Shown here in pieces: positions 1 through 7,739 of a DNA stretch of 64,000 nt. Numbering within the stretch: the stretch's first letter is position 1; every line of letters begins with the position of its first letter. Source of the DNA: Streptomyces sp. SCSIO 75703 (GTDB taxonomy: Bacteria; Actinomycetota; Actinomycetes; Streptomycetales; Streptomycetaceae); the NCBI RefSeq assembly GCF_036607905.1, contig NZ_CP144555.1, positions 1,798,001-1,862,000 of the forward strand, read 5' to 3'. Position numbers and translations under genes: made by a program. Under the pieces are notes generated by a model. The model was not told where the DNA came from, made no database searches, and saw only the letters and a program-made list of their open reading frames with translations.

Positions 1-781
1 CCGGCGGCGGGGCGTCGGTGCAGCGGACGACGCGGGTGCGTCCGGTGGCGGTGCGGACGAGGGCGAGGGCGGCGGCGACGGCGTCGCCCTCGGCGGGTCC
101 GCAGAACCGCACGCGCGCGTGGTCGGCGAGTCCAGGCGGCAGGGTGCGCAGCAGTTCGGTGACGAAGGCGTCCTCGACCGGCGTGGTGACGTCCATGACC
201 TGCAAGGGGGCGCCCGAGTCGAGCACCTTGCGGATGGCCTCCAGGACGACGGGGTGGTTGTGGCCGAGGGCGAGGGCGCCGCCGCCCGAGGCACAGTCCA
301 GGTAGCGGCGGCCGTCGGCGCCCTCGATGAGGAGACCGCGGGCGCGGACCGGGACGATCGGCAGGGCGCGGACATAGGAACGGGCGGCGCGTTCGCGCGC
401 CGTCCGGTGCTTCGGTGCGGCCGGCCGGGCGGCGCGCGCCCGCGCGGACGGCTCGTGGGCGGGGCGCGGCACCGTGTCCGGCCCGCTGTCGCCGCGCTCC
501 GGCGCGCTGAGCCCGGCCCCGCTCCCCGGCCGGCCGCCGTCCTGCGGAGTGCCGCCCTTGGGGCGGATGCCGTCCCCTCGTCGACCGTCGTCCCGGGTGC
601 CGTCCTGCTCCGTGCCGTCCCGCCCGGTACCGCCCGGCCGGACGCCGTCCCGCCCGGCACCGGCCCACCGGCCACTGCCCCGCCGGGTGTCGTCCGGGCG
701 GGCCCGGTGTCGTCCGGTCGCGTCGGTCCCGGGTCCGCCGGACTCCCACGCGACCCCGGCCCCGTTCACGGTTTCCGTCAC
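1..781 (-). CDS. diaminobutyrate-type class III aminotransferase, 5' part only
   Basis: Leftward frame open from a GTG at 781 to the window edge; about 260 residues are present and the 3' end, including the PLP lysine, lies outside. A GGAGGG sits about 9 nt before the GTG. After about 130 Arg/Gly/Asp-rich residues the reading becomes a clear class III aminotransferase start: SYVRALPIVPVRARG, then YLDCASGGGALALGHNHP, then FCGPAEGDAVAAALALV. This matches diaminobutyrate:2-oxoglutarate transaminases. In S. coelicolor an aminotransferase at this position begins an NRPS-independent siderophore cluster (from memory). The long low-complexity N-terminus is odd; a shorter start at GTG 472 is possible but has a weaker ribosome site. 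Family call is firm; substrate is inferred. Confidence 0.83.
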   Translation of the reverse strand, partial: MTETVNGAGVAWESGGPGTDATGRHRARPDDTRRGSGRWAGAGRDGVRPGGTGRDGTEQDGTRDDGRRGDGIRPKGGTPQDGGRPGSGAGLSAPERGDSGPDTVPRPAHEPSARARAARPAAPKHRTARERAARSYVRALPIVPVRARGLLIEGADGRRYLDCASGGGALALGHNHPVVLEAIRKVLDSGAPLQVMDVTTPVEDAFVTELLRTLPPGLADHARVRFCGPAEGDAVAAALALVRTATGRTRVVRCTDAPPP

Positions 782-1809
782 GGCTCTCAGCCCTCCCGCT
801 GACCAGAGGCGAGTCGCGCACGGTGTCGCGCTCGGCACACAGGCCCGCGCCAGGACAGCGGGCCCCCCACCCCTACCAACCCCCGGCGGCGCACGGGGTT
901 ACGGGTGACCGCGAGATCCCGCACGGTGAGGAGCGCGGACGCCGCCGTCGGCGGCCCGGTCCGGCCGCCCGGTCCGCCGCGAGTCCGGGTCAGCAGGGAC
1001 TCGGGAACGCGTACCGGCGGGGCGGGCCCGGACGGCACCGTACGCGCGGCGCCGGTCCTGTGGCTCCGTACGTCCCGCCCCCACGACCGCCACGCCCCGT
1101 CCGCGCTCTCTTCATGCGGCCGGCCGAGCAGCGCGGCGCGGGTACCGCGGGCGGGCCGGAGGGGGAGTCCGCCGGGGGCCGGGCCGGTGCTCACGGTCGG
1201 GTGCCTGTACGGGTTGACGGTGGTGCGGGACGTGTCGGTGGTGTAGGTCGCGCTGTCCTCGGTCCGGACCGACCTCCGGTTCACCGCGTCCGGCCTCCAG
1301 GGGGGCTCAGCGCGTACGCGCTCGCCTTCGGTGGTCTGCCGCCGCTCGGCGGGCGGCTCACCGACGTGATCGGGCAGCGCCTGGCGGCGGTCGCGGAACC
1401 GGCCCTGCGTGGCCTGACCTCGCGGCACCGGGTGCCGGCGGTGCGGGGCGCGGTGGCCGGCGCGGGCGCCGCGGCGGGCGTGCCGGTCCCGCGCCGGCCG
1501 GGGCCGCGGCCCCGGCCCGGGAGCCGGACGCGGACGCCGGGCCCGCGGCGGCCGGCCCGCGTGACCTGCGTGACACGCGCACCACGGGGCGGTGACGGAG
1601 CGTCATCTCCCGTGACCGTCCGGACGGCGGCCAGGTCAGACGGCTTGTGGCCGAACCGTTGCCGTTCCGTCGGCGGTCCCCCACAGCGACCGCATAGTGT
1701 GTGGTGCCGTTCCGGGCCCTCGTGCCGGTCCGCGCGAACCCGCCCCGGGGGCACGCGGACCGGCACGGCGGCCGCACCAGGTTCCGTCACCACAGGGGGA
1801 GTCACCACC
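782..1809. other. gene-poor interval between aminotransferase and proteases
   Basis: About 1 kb without an intact gene. Frames that are open here on both strands have arginine/proline-rich, non-protein-like translations. The only recognisable content is the MFS transporter relic at about 1187-1497. The last 100 bp should hold the promoter of the first protease gene, but I see no convincing -35/-10 pair. Confidence 0.6.
1187..1497 (+). pseudogene. decayed MFS exporter fragment
   Basis: Frame 1187-1306 reads LTVGCLYGLTVVRDVSVV, a stop (TAG, 1244-1246), then VALSSVRTDLRFTASGLQ. After a one-frame shift near 1305 it continues SAYALAFGGLPPLGGRLTDVIGQR, followed by a degenerate GAVAGAGAAAG segment. 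These pieces line up in order with TM1, the loop, TM2 and motif A of DHA2-type MFS drug exporters (typical pattern: DxxVVNVALPSI...DLGFS...LQWVVNAYALAFGGLLLLGGRLxDxxGRR). One stop, at least one frameshift and a shortened downstream part show that it is dead. The rest of the roughly 450-residue transporter is not detectable. Its position beside a possible siderophore gene suggests a lost exporter, but that is a guess. Confidence 0.62.
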
Positions 1810-3036
1810 ATGCGATCCATACGGCCGTCCTTCACCACCCGCGGGCACCGGGGACGGCGGCGTGGGCCCGCCCCCGTGCCGGCCGCCGTGCTCCTCGCGT
1901 CGGCGCTCATGCTCACCGCCACCGCCTGCGACAGCGGCGACGCCGAGGCGGGCGGCGACAGCAACGCCTCCCAGGCCGCGGACGACGGTGCCGGCCGGAT
2001 ACACGTCCCGGAACACCTCAAGGACAAGCTGAAGGAACACGGGATCGACCTGGACGCCTGGAAGAACGGCGCCTGGAAGAACTGGGACAAGGACGACTGG
2101 CTGCGCGAGGCGCAGGACTACGTCAACCCCATCATCGAGGACCTGTGGGACCCGGACCGCATGCGCGACGCGGAGGAGCCGGACCAGGGTGTGGACGAGG
2201 GCGACCTCGCCGACGACCAGGGCGTGACCGACCCCGAGCCGCGACCGGTGCAGGCGCGCGCCGTGCCGCCCGCGTACCGCGACAGCGCCCCCACGGCGGG
2301 CAAGGTCTTCTTCGACTCCCCCGAGGGCACGATGGTCTGCTCGGCGACGGTCGTGCGGGACCCGGCGCACCCCGGCAAGTCGAACATGGTGTGGACGGCC
2401 GGCCACTGCGTGCACGCCGGCAAGGAGGGCGGCTGGTACCGCAACATCGCCTTCGTCCCCTCCTACAACGACGCGGGCCTCTCCGGCGCCGACCTGGAGA
2501 AGGCCGGCAAGAAGGACGTCGCCCCTCACGGCGTCTGGTGGGGCGACTGGGCGCAGACCTCGGCGCAGTGGATCGAGCAGGGCGGTGCGACGGGCGGTGA
2601 CGGGGCCGCGTACGACTTCGCCGTCATCCACGTGACCCCGGAGAAGGGCGGCGACGGAAAGTCGCTGGAGGAGACGGTCGGCGCCGCGCTGCCGGTGGAC
2701 TTCGCGGCCCCCTCCGCGGACCGGCTGAAGAGCGTCACGGCCACCGGTTACCCGGCCGCCCCGCCCTATGACGGCCAGAAGCTCCACCAGTGCGAGGACG
2801 AGCCCGGCCGGCTCTCGCTCAGCGCGTCCGACCCGACCATGTACCGCATCGGCTGCACCATGACCGGCGGCTCCTCGGGCGGCGGCTGGGTCGCGGCCGG
2901 CTCCGACGGGAAGCCCGCGCTGGTCTCCAACACCTCCATCGGCCCGGTGACGGCCGGGTGGCTGGCCGGTCCGCGCCTCGGTGACGAGGCCAAGGGCGTG
3001 TACGACGCGGTCAGCGGCAAGTTCGCCGGCCGCTGA
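1810..3036 (+). CDS. trypsin-like serine protease, lipoprotein (copy 1)
   Basis: 408 residues. The ATG follows GGGGGAG by about 8 nt. An arginine-rich N-terminus and a hydrophobic stretch end in LTATAC, giving a lipobox-like Cys40, so the enzyme is probably a membrane-anchored exported lipoprotein. Residues 62-120 form an acidic and aromatic pro-region containing LDAWKNGAWKNWDKDDWLRE and LWDPDRM. The chymotrypsin-fold triad is readable: His199 in VWTAGHC, Asp269 in YDFAVIHV, Ser356 in MTGGSSGGGW. The residue before the lipobox Cys region is Ala rather than the usual Leu at -3, so lipidation is less certain than in the next gene. Copy 2 follows after 106 bp with the same layout. Substrate unknown. 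Confidence 0.9.
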   Translation: MRSIRPSFTTRGHRGRRRGPAPVPAAVLLASALMLTATACDSGDAEAGGDSNASQAADDGAGRIHVPEHLKDKLKEHGIDLDAWKNGAWKNWDKDDWLREAQDYVNPIIEDLWDPDRMRDAEEPDQGVDEGDLADDQGVTDPEPRPVQARAVPPAYRDSAPTAGKVFFDSPEGTMVCSATVVRDPAHPGKSNMVWTAGHCVHAGKEGGWYRNIAFVPSYNDAGLSGADLEKAGKKDVAPHGVWWGDWAQTSAQWIEQGGATGGDGAAYDFAVIHVTPEKGGDGKSLEETVGAALPVDFAAPSADRLKSVTATGYPAAPPYDGQKLHQCEDEPGRLSLSASDPTMYRIGCTMTGGSSGGGWVAAGSDGKPALVSNTSIGPVTAGWLAGPRLGDEAKGVYDAVSGKFAGR

Positions 3037-3142
3037 CCCGGGCCCGCCGGGCCGCGGCGGTGGGGCGCATGGCCCCGCACGGCCGGCCCGGCGTTCCTTC
3101 CGATCCACGCATCCGTCTCTCACCACGGGGGGTCATCGCACC

Positions 3143-4339
3143 ATGCGTTCCTCATCCACCTCCGGCGGGTTCCGGCTCCGCGGGCGCCTGCCGACGGCCG
3201 CGGGCGGGCTCGTCGCCGCCCTGGTGCTCACCCTGACGGCGTGCGGCGCTCCCGGGGACGGCGGCGCGGGCGCCCGCGCGGGCGGCGACGTCTCCCGGCC
3301 GGGCGCCGGGGGCGGGCTGCCGGGCGACCTCGCGGACCGGCTGCGCGAGCACGGCACCGACCTCGACCGGTGGAAGGACGGCGGCTGGAAGGACTGGGAC
3401 GAGGGGGACTGGCTGCGCGAGGCGCAGGACTACGTCAACCCCGTCATCGAGGACCTGTGGGACCCGGACCGCATGCGGTCGGCGCGGGAGGCCGACAAGA
3501 CCGTCACCACGCTGGACACCGGGGCCGACCGGGGCGTCAGCGATCCGGAACCGGCGCCCGTGGAGGCCGAACCGGAGAAGACGCCGTACCACGCCCACGC
3601 CGCCCCGGTCGGCAAGGTCTTCTTCGACTCCCCCGAGGGCGCGATGGTCTGCTCCGGCACGGTGGTCAAGGACGCGGCCCGGCCGGGCAGGTCCAACCTG
3701 GTGTGGACGGCCGGCCACTGCGTGCACGCGGGCGCGGGCGGCGGCTGGTACCGCAACATCGCCTTCGTCCCCTCGTACAACGACCTCGGTGCCTCCGAGG
3801 CGGGGCTCGCGGGGGCGCCCACGACCCGGATCGCGCCGTACGGCACCTGGTGGGCGGACTGGGCGTCCACCTCGAACCAGTGGATCGAGGGCGGTGCGAG
3901 CACCGGCGGCGACGGTGCCGCCCACGACTACGCGGTGCTGCACGTGACGCCGGAACAGGGCGCGAAGTCCCTGGAGGAGACGGTCGGCGCCGCCCTGGAC
4001 ATCGACTTCTCCGCGCCGTCCGCGACCGAGGTCGCGGCGATGGGTGCCTGGGGGTATCCGGCGGCGCCGCCGTACAACGGGCTGCGGATGTTCAAGTGCC
4101 TGGACCGGCCCGGCCGGCTGTCGCTGGGCCCCTCGCTGCCCACGATGTACCGGATCGGCTGCACCATGACCGGCGGTTCGTCCGGCGGCGGCTGGTTCCG
4201 GGTGGTGGACGGCGAGACCCGGCTGGTGTCGAACACGTCGATCGGCCCGGTGACGGCCGGCTGGCTCGCCGGGCCCCGGCTGGGTCCGGAGGCCGAGGAG
4301 ATGTACCGGACCATGAGCCGCGCGCACGGCGACGGCTGA
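3143..4339 (+). CDS. trypsin-like serine protease, lipoprotein (copy 2)
   Basis: 398 residues, a tandem paralogue of the preceding gene. The start follows ACGGGGGGTC. The signal peptide ends in a good lipobox, LTAC, with Cys34. The pro-region is conserved almost word for word with copy 1 (RWKDGGWKDWDEGDWLREAQ, then DLWDPDRM). Triad: His192 in VWTAGHC, Asp262 in HDYAVLHV, Ser347 in MTGGSSGGGW. The segment just after the signal and the linker at about 115-155 diverge from copy 1, while the protease domain stays close, as expected for an old duplication under purifying selection. The gene ends in two hairpins shared with convergent hflX. Confidence 0.9.
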   Translation: MRSSSTSGGFRLRGRLPTAAGGLVAALVLTLTACGAPGDGGAGARAGGDVSRPGAGGGLPGDLADRLREHGTDLDRWKDGGWKDWDEGDWLREAQDYVNPVIEDLWDPDRMRSAREADKTVTTLDTGADRGVSDPEPAPVEAEPEKTPYHAHAAPVGKVFFDSPEGAMVCSGTVVKDAARPGRSNLVWTAGHCVHAGAGGGWYRNIAFVPSYNDLGASEAGLAGAPTTRIAPYGTWWADWASTSNQWIEGGASTGGDGAAHDYAVLHVTPEQGAKSLEETVGAALDIDFSAPSATEVAAMGAWGYPAAPPYNGLRMFKCLDRPGRLSLGPSLPTMYRIGCTMTGGSSGGGWFRVVDGETRLVSNTSIGPVTAGWLAGPRLGPEAEEMYRTMSRAHGDG

Positions 4340-4356
4340 CCGGCCGGGCACGGCTG

Positions 4357-4389
4357 AGCCCCGCCCCCGCGGTCTGCGGGGGCGGGGCT
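4357..4389 (+). terminator. GC-rich hairpin after protease copy 2
   Basis: Perfect 14-bp inverted repeat: AGCCCCGCCCCCGC at 4357-4370 and GCGGGGGCGGGGCT at 4376-4389, with a 5-nt loop and two T after it. It lies 18 bp after the protease stop, so it is the likely terminator of the rightward protease genes. Confidence 0.75.
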
Positions 4390-4390
4390 T

Positions 4391-4453
4391 GGGGGCTTTC
4401 GTTGGGATCAGGCCGGGCTCGCGGGGTCCGGCTTGATCCCAACGAAAGCCCCC
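4391..4453. terminator. 26-bp bidirectional hairpin between convergent genes
   Basis: Left arm 4391-4416 and right arm 4428-4453 are reverse complements over 26 bp with one G/A difference, around an 11-nt loop. The arm begins GGGGGCTTTCGTTGGGATCA. It lies 8 bp beyond the end of leftward hflX and directly after the first hairpin, so it can stop transcription from both sides. Such near-perfect long arms are unusual for a simple terminator. Confidence 0.75.
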
Positions 4454-4460
4454 AGGTGGG

Positions 4461-5954
4461 TCAGAGCGCCGGGGCGGGGACGTACGGCGTGAGTTCCGCC
4501 GCGAGTTCCTCGTGCACGCGGGCCTTGATCAGCGTGCCGTCCGCGGTGTGCTCCTCGGAGAGCACCTCGCCCTCGTCGTGCGCGCGGGCGACGAGCTTGC
4601 CCCGTGTGTACGGGACCAGCGCCTCGACCTCGACCGAGGGCCGGGGCAGTTCGCGGTCGATCAGTTCGAGCAGTTCCCCGATGCCGTCGCCGGTGCGGGC
4701 GGAGACCGCGAGGGAGTGCTTCTCCACGCGCATCAGCCGCTGGAGCACCAGCGGGTCGGCCAGGTCCGCCTTGTTGATGACGACGATCTCGGGCACGTCG
4801 CCGGCGCCGACGTCCCTGATCACCTCGCGCACGGCGGCGAGCTGCTCCTCGGGGGCCGGGTGCGCGCCGTCCACGACGTGCAGGATCAGGTCGGACTCGG
4901 CGACCTCCTCCATCGTGGAGCGGAACGCCTCGACCAGGTGGTGCGGCAGGTGCCGGACGAATCCGACGGTGTCCGCCAGGGTGTAGAGCCGGCCGCTCGG
5001 CGTCTCGGCCCGGCGCACGGTCGGGTCGAGGGTGGCGAACAGCGCGTTCTCCACGAGCACGCCCGCACCGGTGAGCCGGTTGAGCAGCGAGGACTTGCCC
5101 GCGTTGGTGTAACCGGCGATGGCGACGGAGGGCACCCGGTGGCGCTTGCGTTCCTGGCGCTTGATGTCGCGGCCGGTCTTCATCTCGGCGATCTCACGGC
5201 GCAGCTTCGCCATCTTCTCGCGGATGCGCCGGCGGTCCGTCTCGATCTTGGTCTCACCGGGGCCGCGGGTGGCGAGGCCGCCGCCCGAGCCGCCGCCCAT
5301 CTGCCGGGACAGCGACTGACCCCAGCCGCGCAGCCTCGGCAGCATGTACTGCATCTGCGCGAGCGCCACCTGCGCCTTGCCCTCCCGGGACGTGGCGTGC
5401 TGGGCGAAGATGTCGAGGATCAGGGCCGTGCGGTCGATGACCTTGGCCTTGACGACGTCTTCCAGGTGGACGAGCTGGCCGGGGCTCAGCTCACCGTCGC
5501 AGACGACGGTGTCGGCGCCGCTCTCCAGGACCACGTCCCGGAGCTGCTGGGCCTTGCCGGAGCCGATGTAGGTGGCCGCGTCGGGCTTGTCGCGGCGCTG
5601 GATCACGCCGTCGAGCACGATCGCGCCCGCGGTCTCGGCGAGGGCGGCCAGCTCGGCGAGCGAGTTCTCCGCGTCCCGCGCGGTGCCCGAGGTCCAGACG
5701 CCGACGAGGACGACCCGCTCCAGCCGGAGCTGCCGGTACTCGACCTCGGTGACGTCCTCCAGCTCGGTGGAGAGGCCCGCCACCCGGCGCAGAGCCGCCC
5801 GGTCGGAGCGGTCGAACTGATCGCCGTCCCACTCCGTGCCGAGCTCGGGGCTCCAGGCGACGTCCTCTTCCATCAGGGCATCGGCCCGAAGGCCCTCGGG
5901 GTAGGTCTGCGCGAGACGCTTGGTGTCCTGGGAGGGAGAAGAAGAGGAGGTCAT
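4461..5954 (-). CDS. hflX: ribosome-associated GTPase HflX
   Basis: 497 residues from ATG 5954, which is preceded by AAGGAA 3 nt upstream; a longer frame with 13 more residues has no better signal. N-terminal HflX domain (about 75-260) with the glycine-rich segment MGGGSGGGLATRGPGETK and a basic helix, then a G domain: G1 GYTNAGKSSL (281-290), G3 DTVGF (328-332), G4 NKAD (394-397). HflX binds 50S subunits and splits or rescues stalled 70S ribosomes under stress in studied bacteria. The first 70 residues are an actinobacterial extension compared with the E. coli protein. Convergent with the proteases, with the double hairpin between. Confidence 0.96.
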   Translation of the reverse strand: MTSSSSPSQDTKRLAQTYPEGLRADALMEEDVAWSPELGTEWDGDQFDRSDRAALRRVAGLSTELEDVTEVEYRQLRLERVVLVGVWTSGTARDAENSLAELAALAETAGAIVLDGVIQRRDKPDAATYIGSGKAQQLRDVVLESGADTVVCDGELSPGQLVHLEDVVKAKVIDRTALILDIFAQHATSREGKAQVALAQMQYMLPRLRGWGQSLSRQMGGGSGGGLATRGPGETKIETDRRRIREKMAKLRREIAEMKTGRDIKRQERKRHRVPSVAIAGYTNAGKSSLLNRLTGAGVLVENALFATLDPTVRRAETPSGRLYTLADTVGFVRHLPHHLVEAFRSTMEEVAESDLILHVVDGAHPAPEEQLAAVREVIRDVGAGDVPEIVVINKADLADPLVLQRLMRVEKHSLAVSARTGDGIGELLELIDRELPRPSVEVEALVPYTRGKLVARAHDEGEVLSEEHTADGTLIKARVHEELAAELTPYVPAPAL

Positions 5955-6086
5955 TGGTTCCTTACGTAGCGGGGAAACGTGAGCCGACGGCACTTGTCAC
6001 AACGCGTGGGGGCACGAGGAGATTCCCGGGCCCGGACCGCGCCGTCCCGATGATGGTCGCACGGGACGGGGCGTCTCGTCATCGGG

Positions 6087-7619
6087 TTATCCGGCGGTTG
6101 CCTGCCGGGCGGGCGCCTTGTCCGTCGCGGCCACCGGTGCCGGGGCGGCGGGGGCGGGCTGCCAGTCGGGGTGGCCGGGCATCGGCGGGGTCTTCGCGTC
6201 GTGGAGCCAGGCGTGGAGGAAGCCGGTCAGGTCGCGGCCGGCGGTCTCGGAGGCGAGGCGGACGAAGTCGCCGGTGGAGGCGTTGCCGTCCCGGTGGCGC
6301 GCGGTCCAGCTCCGTTCCAGGCGCTCGAAGGCGGGGCGGCCGATCTCCTGGCGCAGCGCGTAGAGGACGAGGGCGGCGCCGTCGTAGACGTTGGCGCGGA
6401 AGATGCCGATCTTGTTGCCGGTGGACGGCGGCTTGGGGGCGCCGGGCGGTCCGCCCGAGGCCCGCCACCGGTCGGAGGCGCCGTAGGCGGCCTTCATGCG
6501 GTCGGCCAGCGGCCGGCCGGCGGTCTCCTCGCTCCACAGGGCCTCGTACCAGGTGGCGTGGCCCTCGTTGAGCCACAGGTCGGACCAGGAGCGGGGGCTG
6601 ACGCTGTTGCCGAACCACTGGTGCGCCAGCTCGTGCACCATCAGCGACTCGACGTACCAGGCGGGGTAGCCGGGCTCGGTGAACAGTCCCTTCTCGAAGA
6701 GGGAGAGCGTCTGCGTCTCGAGTTCGAAGCCGGTGGTGGCGTCGGCCATGAGCAGGCCGTACGTCTCGAAGGGGTAGCGGCCGGCCTTCTCCTCCATCCA
6801 GGCGATCTGGCCCGGGGTCTTCGCCAGCCAGGGTTCGAGGGCCGCCTCCTGGCCCTCGGGCACGACGTCCCGGACGGGCAGGCCGTGCGGGCCGGGGCGG
6901 CGCAGCACGCTGGAGCGGCCGATGGAGACCTGGACGAGTTCGGTGGCCATCGGGTGGGCGGAGCGGTAGGTCCAGGTGGCCGAGCCGCCGGCCCGCCGTA
7001 CGGTCACCGGCAGGCCGTTGGCGACGGCGGTGAGCCCGTCGGGGACGGTCACGCGGAAGGTGAAGCGGGCCTTGTCCGCGGGGTGGTCGTTGCAGGGGAA
7101 GACCAGGTGGGCGACGTCGGCCTGGTTGGCCATGGCGAGCCCGTCGGCGGTGCGCACCCAGCCGCCCTGGCGGCCCTCGGGGGAGACGGGGTCGCTGGTG
7201 TGGCGCACGGTGATCCGCGTCCGGTCGCCCTTCTCCAGGGCCTTGCGGGGCGTGATCACGAGGTCCTCGCCGGCCGTGGCGAAGCGCGCCGGTTCGCCGT
7301 CGACCTCGACGGAGCCGACCGTGCCGTGGGCGAAGTCGAGGTTGATCCGGTCCAGACCGGCGGTGGTGCGGGCGTCGATGACGGTGACGGCGCGCAGCGG
7401 CTCGGTGTTGGTGCCGGAGTAGGTGAGGGAGAGGTCGTACGCGGTCACGTCGTAGCCGGGGTTGCCGAGGTGCGGGAAGAGGGGGTCGCCGATGCCGAGC
7501 GGGACCGGCGGGGTGTCGGCGGCGACCAGGCAGACGGTGACGGCCGGGGCGAGCAGCGCGACCGCCCGCAGCCGGCGGCGGGCGCGGCGGGAGGCGGCGG
7601 GGCGGGGGGTGTGCGGCAT
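6087..7619 (-). CDS. M1-family zinc metallopeptidase, exported
   Basis: 510 residues. An arginine-rich start and hydrophobic segment (about 18-34) look like a secretion signal. The zinc site is complete: HELAHQWFG with H329, E330, H333 and the third ligand E352 in LNEGHA, exact HExxH-18-E spacing. Upstream at about 297 the usual GxMEN exopeptidase motif reads GFELET, so substrate N-terminus recognition may differ from classic aminopeptidase N. The C-terminal helical half of full aminopeptidase N is missing, as in short M1 members. It ends with an Ala/Pro tail. The ATG overlaps a GTGGGGG run acting as ribosome site. Stands alone between rshA and hflX. Confidence 0.9.
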   Translation of the reverse strand: MPHTPRPAASRRARRRLRAVALLAPAVTVCLVAADTPPVPLGIGDPLFPHLGNPGYDVTAYDLSLTYSGTNTEPLRAVTVIDARTTAGLDRINLDFAHGTVGSVEVDGEPARFATAGEDLVITPRKALEKGDRTRITVRHTSDPVSPEGRQGGWVRTADGLAMANQADVAHLVFPCNDHPADKARFTFRVTVPDGLTAVANGLPVTVRRAGGSATWTYRSAHPMATELVQVSIGRSSVLRRPGPHGLPVRDVVPEGQEAALEPWLAKTPGQIAWMEEKAGRYPFETYGLLMADATTGFELETQTLSLFEKGLFTEPGYPAWYVESLMVHELAHQWFGNSVSPRSWSDLWLNEGHATWYEALWSEETAGRPLADRMKAAYGASDRWRASGGPPGAPKPPSTGNKIGIFRANVYDGAALVLYALRQEIGRPAFERLERSWTARHRDGNASTGDFVRLASETAGRDLTGFLHAWLHDAKTPPMPGHPDWQPAPAAPAPVAATDKAPARQATAG

Positions 7620-7719
7620 CCCCCACGGCTATCAGCGCGGGCGGGCGGCACGGCGACGGCGCGCGCCCGGGGCACCCGAACGGGTACCCGGGAGCCTTCC
7701 CGCCGCCGTCGGCCCTCCG

Positions 7720-7736
7720 GCCCGGCGAGGCCGGGC
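7720..7736 (-). terminator. short hairpin just after rshA
   Basis: GCCCGGC (7720-7726) and GCCGGGC (7730-7736) pair over 7 bp around a 3-nt loop, beginning 4 bp after the rshA stop. No T run follows. Weak candidate for a leftward terminator. Confidence 0.4.
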
Positions 7737-7739
7737 TCC

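Noticed and set aside
119..802. Rightward frames overlapping the first 800 bp
   Set aside because: Proline/arginine-rich translations without motifs; the leftward frame here is a clear aminotransferase.
787..1428. Leftward 213-codon frame in the gene-poor interval
   Set aside because: Composition is random Arg/Pro/Thr; no start signal or motif; it runs antisense through the MFS relic.
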